IMG/VR virus record: IMGVR_UViG_3300006919_000042
Coordinates: 24,236 to 88,235 of that record
Direction: 5' to 3' (one strand)
DNA from: a virus
DNA: 64,000 nucleotides
Positions 59,434 to 64,000 of the stretch are shown here, piece by piece. Every line of letters starts with the position of its first letter. The first letter of the stretch is position 1. The notes beneath the pieces are model-generated. The model made no database searches. It was given only the letters and a program-made list of their open reading frames with translations, and was not told the origin of the DNA. A program made the position numbers and the translations under genes.

Positions 59434-60642
59434 ATGTCAGAACACAAAAAGAACGATAACGTATTAGTTTCTCAAACAGAGAATACAATCTTGAAGAAGA
59501 CCGGTAGGGTCGATCTTGTCAAGAGTAGCTTTGATGACTTAGTTCTTCAAAAGGGTTATGCTGCGTACGTAGATAAAGCTCTGAGATGTCCTTGTAGAAA
59601 TAAATTAGATTCACAACCATTAAGTGACTGTAAGAATTGCGGTGGTAGTGGATATATTTTTATTAACAGAACAAAGACCAGAATTGTCCTTCAAGGGATG
59701 GGTTCTAATGTTGATTACAAAGAGTGGAGTGAAACTGAAATGGGTACCGCAAAAATTACTGCGTTACAAGAACTTGAATTAGCATACATGGATAGAGTTA
59801 CTATCATGAATGGATTTGCAATTCACAATCAATCAGTATTCTGTCAAATAGTAGATGCGAAAGTTAAAGGAAAATTGATTTATACGCCGTTAGAGATTTC
59901 TGAGATCTATTTGTTCGAGGGATCTGCTGTTAAATTAAAGTTCTTACTACCTGAGACAGACTTTACTGTTAATGATAATGTAATTACATTAAATGATTCT
60001 TATATACCCTCTCACAGCGATGATAATCCTTTAACGCTATCTGTAAGATATAAACATAATCCTCAATATCATATAATTGATATCCCTAGGGACACAATTG
60101 CATCATATAAAAGAGATGCTGGTTCAGAAGTTAATCAAACGCTTCCTAACCACGCAATTGCGAGAAAGGCACATTATGTATTAGATGAGACTAATTACGG
60201 TGTAGAATGGTTGTTCAATAACGATTACACGCCAGAATGTAGTATTTGGCAAGCAAGCAATGATATTGTTACGATCATAAGAAAGACAATTAATGTTGAG
60301 AATAGTGATCAAACATTAGAAGAGCTGTTGTCGTCAGGTGCATTTTTGACAATAGTGTCAGAAGATACAGCAACTCAAACACTATTAAGTCAATATACAG
60401 TTGATCAAGTAGATGATGTCACTTCAGATGTAGTGATTTATGTAGGTAAGCTCAAAGGAGATTATCTTACAAGTGGTAAGTGGTTGATTGAGAAAATTAC
60501 AGTAGCAGAAAGTGGTGATGAGGATGAGGATGTAATTACAATTGAATATTTCAATGGAGATGTCATTGGTGATTATGCAACAAATTGGGATAATAGAGTA
60601 GGATTAACATATGTCGCTGATACAGCATTAACAAACTTATAA
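59434..60642 (+). CDS. Putative neck/tail protein with zinc-finger motif
   Basis: 402 residues. Near residue 50, CPCRNKLDSQPLSDCKNC followed by GGSGYIF is a CxC...CxxC zinc motif found in structural neck proteins of long-tailed phages. The remainder is beta-rich. Starts 1 bp after the connector gene's stop and overlaps the next gene by 1 bp. Confidence 0.6.
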   Translation: MSEHKKNDNVLVSQTENTILKKTGRVDLVKSSFDDLVLQKGYAAYVDKALRCPCRNKLDSQPLSDCKNCGGSGYIFINRTKTRIVLQGMGSNVDYKEWSETEMGTAKITALQELELAYMDRVTIMNGFAIHNQSVFCQIVDAKVKGKLIYTPLEISEIYLFEGSAVKLKFLLPETDFTVNDNVITLNDSYIPSHSDDNPLTLSVRYKHNPQYHIIDIPRDTIASYKRDAGSEVNQTLPNHAIARKAHYVLDETNYGVEWLFNNDYTPECSIWQASNDIVTIIRKTINVENSDQTLEELLSSGAFLTIVSEDTATQTLLSQYTVDQVDDVTSDVVIYVGKLKGDYLTSGKWLIEKITVAESGDEDEDVITIEYFNGDVIGDYATNWDNRVGLTYVADTALTNL

Positions 60643-62282
60643 TGGCAGCACCAAGCTATACAGAAGACTTAACAGACATTGATTTAGCAGAATCAGGAAG
60701 TACTGGATGGACAGCATTCAACATCTCAGGTGGTGGTGGTGGAGCACCAGCATTTGGAGCGGATTTAGGTATGCAAGGAGCTGGATGTTGGGATAAAGCT
60801 GCATCTAATGCAGAAAGAGGCTTGGCAGTTAATAAAACTCCAGGAGCAGGAACGGTAGCAGCAGGAGTTCACATATTTCAATGGGGGTTCGTAGCAACTC
60901 CAGGTATTACAGATGTTTATGCAACTAGAGGAGTTTATATTATAATAGGAACAAGCACAACTAACTTCATGCAATTTACTGTTGAAGGAAAAGATACAAT
61001 TGGAGCTGGTGGTAGAGTTGGGAAATGTTATCCAATTAGATATGTGACCACATCTAACACAGGAAGTGTTCCTTATAGAACTGTTAATGGTACACCTGGA
61101 GCAACACCTACTTATTTTGGGTATGGAATTAAGACAACAGCAACAGCTAAAGGATCTAATATGGGTGCGGATGCTGTAAGATATGGTACTGGTGCTTATT
61201 TAACTGCGGGAGAATTAATATCTGCAGGAGATGCTTCGGATGATCCTTGTACATTTACAGGATTTGCTACTCAAAACGATGCTGTAGCGAATAGATGGGG
61301 TATCTTATCACTTATTGGTGGATCATTTGAACTTCAAGGTACTTTTGCAATAGGACAAAATAACGCAGGAACAGCTACTTTAGCAAGATTTTTGGATTCT
61401 GACAAGAATGTCATTGTAGTTGATACAGTTCATAGTGAAGCTACATTCACTAAGATTATCATCGATCACGCATCTACAAGATGTGAGTGGAACTATATCT
61501 CAATTACAGCTTTAGGGACACATAATAGAGGAAGCATACTAGTAAACAATGCATCTACAACCTTTTTAGTGGTAGGTGGAATATGGACTGGTTTAAGTAC
61601 GGTAGTACTTGCAGCAGCTGCTGTACTTACGGGCGTTACGCTGAGAAGTACTGATTTAATTACCTTAGCTGGAGCAGAGCTTACAGATTGTAATATAGAG
61701 AACAGTCGAAACGCAACTTCAGTTCTTGCAACTACTTTAGATGATATCACTGGATGTAATTTTATCAGCGATGGATCTAATCACGCAGTTGAACTTAATT
61801 CTATTGGTGGAGGAGCAATGAGTTGGGGAAATACATTAGAAGGATACGTAGCAGGAACTGCAGCAAGTCCAGTAACACCAACATCAACTGGTAATGAAGC
61901 AATTTATGTCAATGTAGCAACCGCTTCAGACTTGACAATTAATGTAGGAACGGGAGCAACAATACCGAGTATAAGAGTAGGAGTAAGTTTTACAGGAAAT
62001 GTAAATGTTGTAAGTTCATTTACTCTTACAATTACAGATGTCCCTAGTGGAGTACAAGTAACGATAGTAAATAGTAGCACAAGAACAGAGTTGCAGAACA
62101 CAACATCAACCGGAGTAGACATCACGTATGCGCACGGAGGAGGAGAAACTGTAGATATTTTACTAATGTCTAATGATTATGACCCTAATTCTTCGGATAT
62201 TTATGATCTAACTCTGCCAAGTGCAGATACAAGTATCAAGATTGCAGTTAGTGATGACTTAAATTACGATAACCCAACATAA
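60642..62282 (+). CDS. Putative tail-associated beta-helix-like protein
   Basis: 546 residues, very rich in Gly, Ala, Thr and Ser, with many short beta segments (TGWTAFNISGGGGGAPAFG, VVLAAAAVLTGVTLRSTD) as in right-handed beta-helix or tail structural proteins. No lyase or hydrolase motif is evident. Confidence 0.6.
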   Translation: MAAPSYTEDLTDIDLAESGSTGWTAFNISGGGGGAPAFGADLGMQGAGCWDKAASNAERGLAVNKTPGAGTVAAGVHIFQWGFVATPGITDVYATRGVYIIIGTSTTNFMQFTVEGKDTIGAGGRVGKCYPIRYVTTSNTGSVPYRTVNGTPGATPTYFGYGIKTTATAKGSNMGADAVRYGTGAYLTAGELISAGDASDDPCTFTGFATQNDAVANRWGILSLIGGSFELQGTFAIGQNNAGTATLARFLDSDKNVIVVDTVHSEATFTKIIIDHASTRCEWNYISITALGTHNRGSILVNNASTTFLVVGGIWTGLSTVVLAAAAVLTGVTLRSTDLITLAGAELTDCNIENSRNATSVLATTLDDITGCNFISDGSNHAVELNSIGGGAMSWGNTLEGYVAGTAASPVTPTSTGNEAIYVNVATASDLTINVGTGATIPSIRVGVSFTGNVNVVSSFTLTITDVPSGVQVTIVNSSTRTELQNTTSTGVDITYAHGGGETVDILLMSNDYDPNSSDIYDLTLPSADTSIKIAVSDDLNYDNPT

Positions 62283-62304
62283 TAATTAATAAACAACAAA
62301 AAAG

Positions 62305-64000
62305 ATGGCAAAGTTAATAGATCCGGATTCGTATTCAATTGCAGTAAATGCAACTGCTACGACCGAAGAAGTCGAAGTTCAGACTGGTGCAAAAACCGTT
62401 GAACTGAGAATTGCAGGAAATTTAGATGACACAGCCCCTGGAAAGACTTCGGGTGGAACTGCTAAATCTGTCTATTCCTTTTTAAAAGAAGAATGGTTGG
62501 CTAATTCAACCCTAAGACGATTCAGATTCCCAATCAAAATGATTTTTGAGGGGTCTTTCATTTGGATCAACGGATGGGCACCAGCTGGTCAACAAACAAG
62601 AGATTTATTCAGAGATGCAGGTTTCCAAGAACAAGTTTCAGGAAACATTAATGCATGTATGATTTCTCTTGGTGCGATTAATGCACCAGGTAGTGATTTA
62701 CCTTATTACACTGGAGTGTTTGGTCCGACAGCAGCTGTAACCAACTATGATAAGACGGGAGAGTTAAATGAAAACATTGATATCACTGGTAAAACAACAT
62801 ATCAAAAATCATTTTTAAGAATTCAAGGAAAAACTTATTCTGAGTACGAGCTACTTGCAGAACAAGGTTTATCTGTAATTGGATTCCAAGCATACTCGTT
62901 CCCACTTACAAACTTGATTGATTCTAAGATTGTAGAAACTGATGGAAACATTGATACTCTTACTCCTTACACTAATATGGAGATCAACTATGTTAAAGGT
63001 GTAGGATTTACAACATTTGCTGATGCTACAGTATATCCAGCAGCAGCAGTTGTACTTGATGCCGCTACTGGACGTTGGTTCTTTACAGCAGCTGGTGGTA
63101 CTTCAAACAATACTACAGTAGCAACCGACACTGGAGTTACTGATTGGGTAGCATACGCAGGAGAGATTCTTATTGGATCTACATATTATGCATTCAACAG
63201 ATTAATTGATGCAGGCACTGGTACAGACACTGAAGCATATTCTTTTATGCAACGTGAATTACGTCAGACAGGAGATATTAATGATGATACAGTTACGCCA
63301 GTAGCACAAGGTGCTTTTGGATCTGTTAACGGTAACGTTGCTGAGCTATTAGCTGAATACGTAGGAGATACATTAAAAATGAAACCTGGAGTTGCGATCA
63401 TTAATTTTGATGCAAATTCAACAAACAACATTAATCACCAACCTATCACAGTTGATGCGGGTGGTCTTGACGCCAATGGAGTTCCATTAGGTTCTAGTCT
63501 TGTTTTATTCCCGTTTGTATCTGCAGGTAATTTTGTATTCTCTGCAAACTACGTTAGTCAACCTGATGTAGATACAGTTTATACAGTATATTTTGATTAC
63601 ACGAAAATACAGACAGAAACGACAATAGCAACCACAGCTTCAGCTTCAGACGTAACAACATTTACAGATTCAGGAAGTGGAATGAATATTGGAGTAGGAG
63701 AATATTTCTTAGTTTCAGGATTCACTACAAATCCAACAAATAACGGATTATATCTAGAAACTGGTGGTTCTCCAACAAATGCTTCAGTAACAGCAACTAA
63801 ACAAGATGGCGTTACTGTAATTGATGAAGTTGCAGGCGATTCTGTGACGATTAAAGGAAATCCATTTGAATCTCCAGGAGCAGTTATTGTGAACAATAAT
63901 GCAGGATCTCCATTAGATGCTCAAATCACAGCAGGAACAATTGCTTGGGATTTTGACTTCACTAATAATGTTCAAGGAGGAAGAACAGCAGCAACACCAG
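62305..64000 (+). CDS. Tail structural protein, N-terminal part (runs off window)
   Basis: Open from ATG 62305 to the end of the window, at least 565 codons without a stop. The sequence is beta-rich and Thr/Gly/Ala-rich with an early helical stretch (SVYSFLKEEWLANSTLRRFR) and later repeats of small beta domains (TTATASASDVTTFTDSG-like). It could be a tail tube, sheath or fibre component. The 3' end is missing. Confidence 0.65.
   Translation, partial: MAKLIDPDSYSIAVNATATTEEVEVQTGAKTVELRIAGNLDDTAPGKTSGGTAKSVYSFLKEEWLANSTLRRFRFPIKMIFEGSFIWINGWAPAGQQTRDLFRDAGFQEQVSGNINACMISLGAINAPGSDLPYYTGVFGPTAAVTNYDKTGELNENIDITGKTTYQKSFLRIQGKTYSEYELLAEQGLSVIGFQAYSFPLTNLIDSKIVETDGNIDTLTPYTNMEINYVKGVGFTTFADATVYPAAAVVLDAATGRWFFTAAGGTSNNTTVATDTGVTDWVAYAGEILIGSTYYAFNRLIDAGTGTDTEAYSFMQRELRQTGDINDDTVTPVAQGAFGSVNGNVAELLAEYVGDTLKMKPGVAIINFDANSTNNINHQPITVDAGGLDANGVPLGSSLVLFPFVSAGNFVFSANYVSQPDVDTVYTVYFDYTKIQTETTIATTASASDVTTFTDSGSGMNIGVGEYFLVSGFTTNPTNNGLYLETGGSPTNASVTATKQDGVTVIDEVAGDSVTIKGNPFESPGAVIVNNNAGSPLDAQITAGTIAWDFDFTNNVQGGRTAATP

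Noticed and set aside
1-64000. Long open frames on the minus strand (for example 3894-4232, 12720-13010, 25109-25543, 42045-42509, 55709-56206)
   Set aside because: They lie opposite clear + strand genes, have repetitive low-complexity or nonsense-like sequence, and lack leaders or promoters.
1-64000. CRISPR arrays, integrase, transposase or attachment sites
   Set aside because: No regular direct repeat with spacers, no tyrosine or serine recombinase motif and no IS-type inverted repeats were seen.

Overview
The window is a contiguous 64 kb piece of a tailed double-stranded DNA bacteriophage (Caudoviricetes) that most likely infects a member of the Bacteroidota, probably a flavobacterium. 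The evidence is a full set of head genes (portal, MuF-like protein, prohead protease, SU10-like major capsid protein), phage nucleotide-metabolism and recombination genes, and rIIA/rIIB homologues. Its promoters match the Bacteroidota type (TTG, about 20 nt, then TANNTTT) with no strong Shine-Dalgarno sites. The signal peptides and a lipobox also look flavobacterial. Base composition is AT-rich. Every gene I can support lies on the + strand. The first gene is cut at its 5' end and the last at its 3' end. No large terminase, DNA polymerase, helicase/primase, tape measure or recognisable endolysin was seen, so the genome extends beyond the window.

Layout. 0-6.9 kb: tail of an acidic protein, then a tightly coupled recombination operon (SbcD-like nuclease, RecA/UvsX, SbcC-like ATPase, RuvC-like resolvase). 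6.9-18.2 kb: many short transcription units carrying an OB-like protein, a DUF2786 protein, rIIA, rIIB with a ribosomal L7/L12-like C-terminal domain, a dNMP kinase, RNase H, a class II (B12-dependent) ribonucleotide reductase and a second metallophosphoesterase. 18.2-29.6 kb: an accessory region of about 45 mostly tiny genes (membrane peptides, zinc-binding peptides, a lipoprotein, secreted proteins, winged-helix proteins) driven by repeated promoter/leader cassettes. 29.6-33.8 kb: an operon with a zinc-dependent histone-deacetylase-fold enzyme fused to a UBA-like domain, followed by a protein with a GNAT acetyltransferase domain, then a methyltransferase. 33.8-39.1 kb: three consecutive proteins sharing an N-terminal module (the third interrupted by an in-frame stop), a PD-(D/E)xK nuclease-like protein and a macro-domain protein. 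39.2-48.2 kb: membrane proteins around a giant 2172-residue fibre-like protein with a signal peptide. 48.7-64 kb: the structural module, from portal through capsid to neck and tail proteins.

The most interesting observations are: (1) the adjacent deacetylase/UBA and GNAT genes, with a macro-domain gene 6 kb downstream, which suggest a phage acyl- or ADP-ribosyl-modification circuit; (2) thirteen promoters that carry AGATA (AGATG in one) exactly 9 nt before the -7 box, giving AGATA-N9-TATCT, often a longer dyad. This element is absent before the head and connector genes, which fits temporal control by a phage or host regulator; and (3) a short ATCGGAAAT leader placed immediately before many start codons.

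All calls come from reading the sequence by eye. No database search was run, and counts of short motifs were made by hand.
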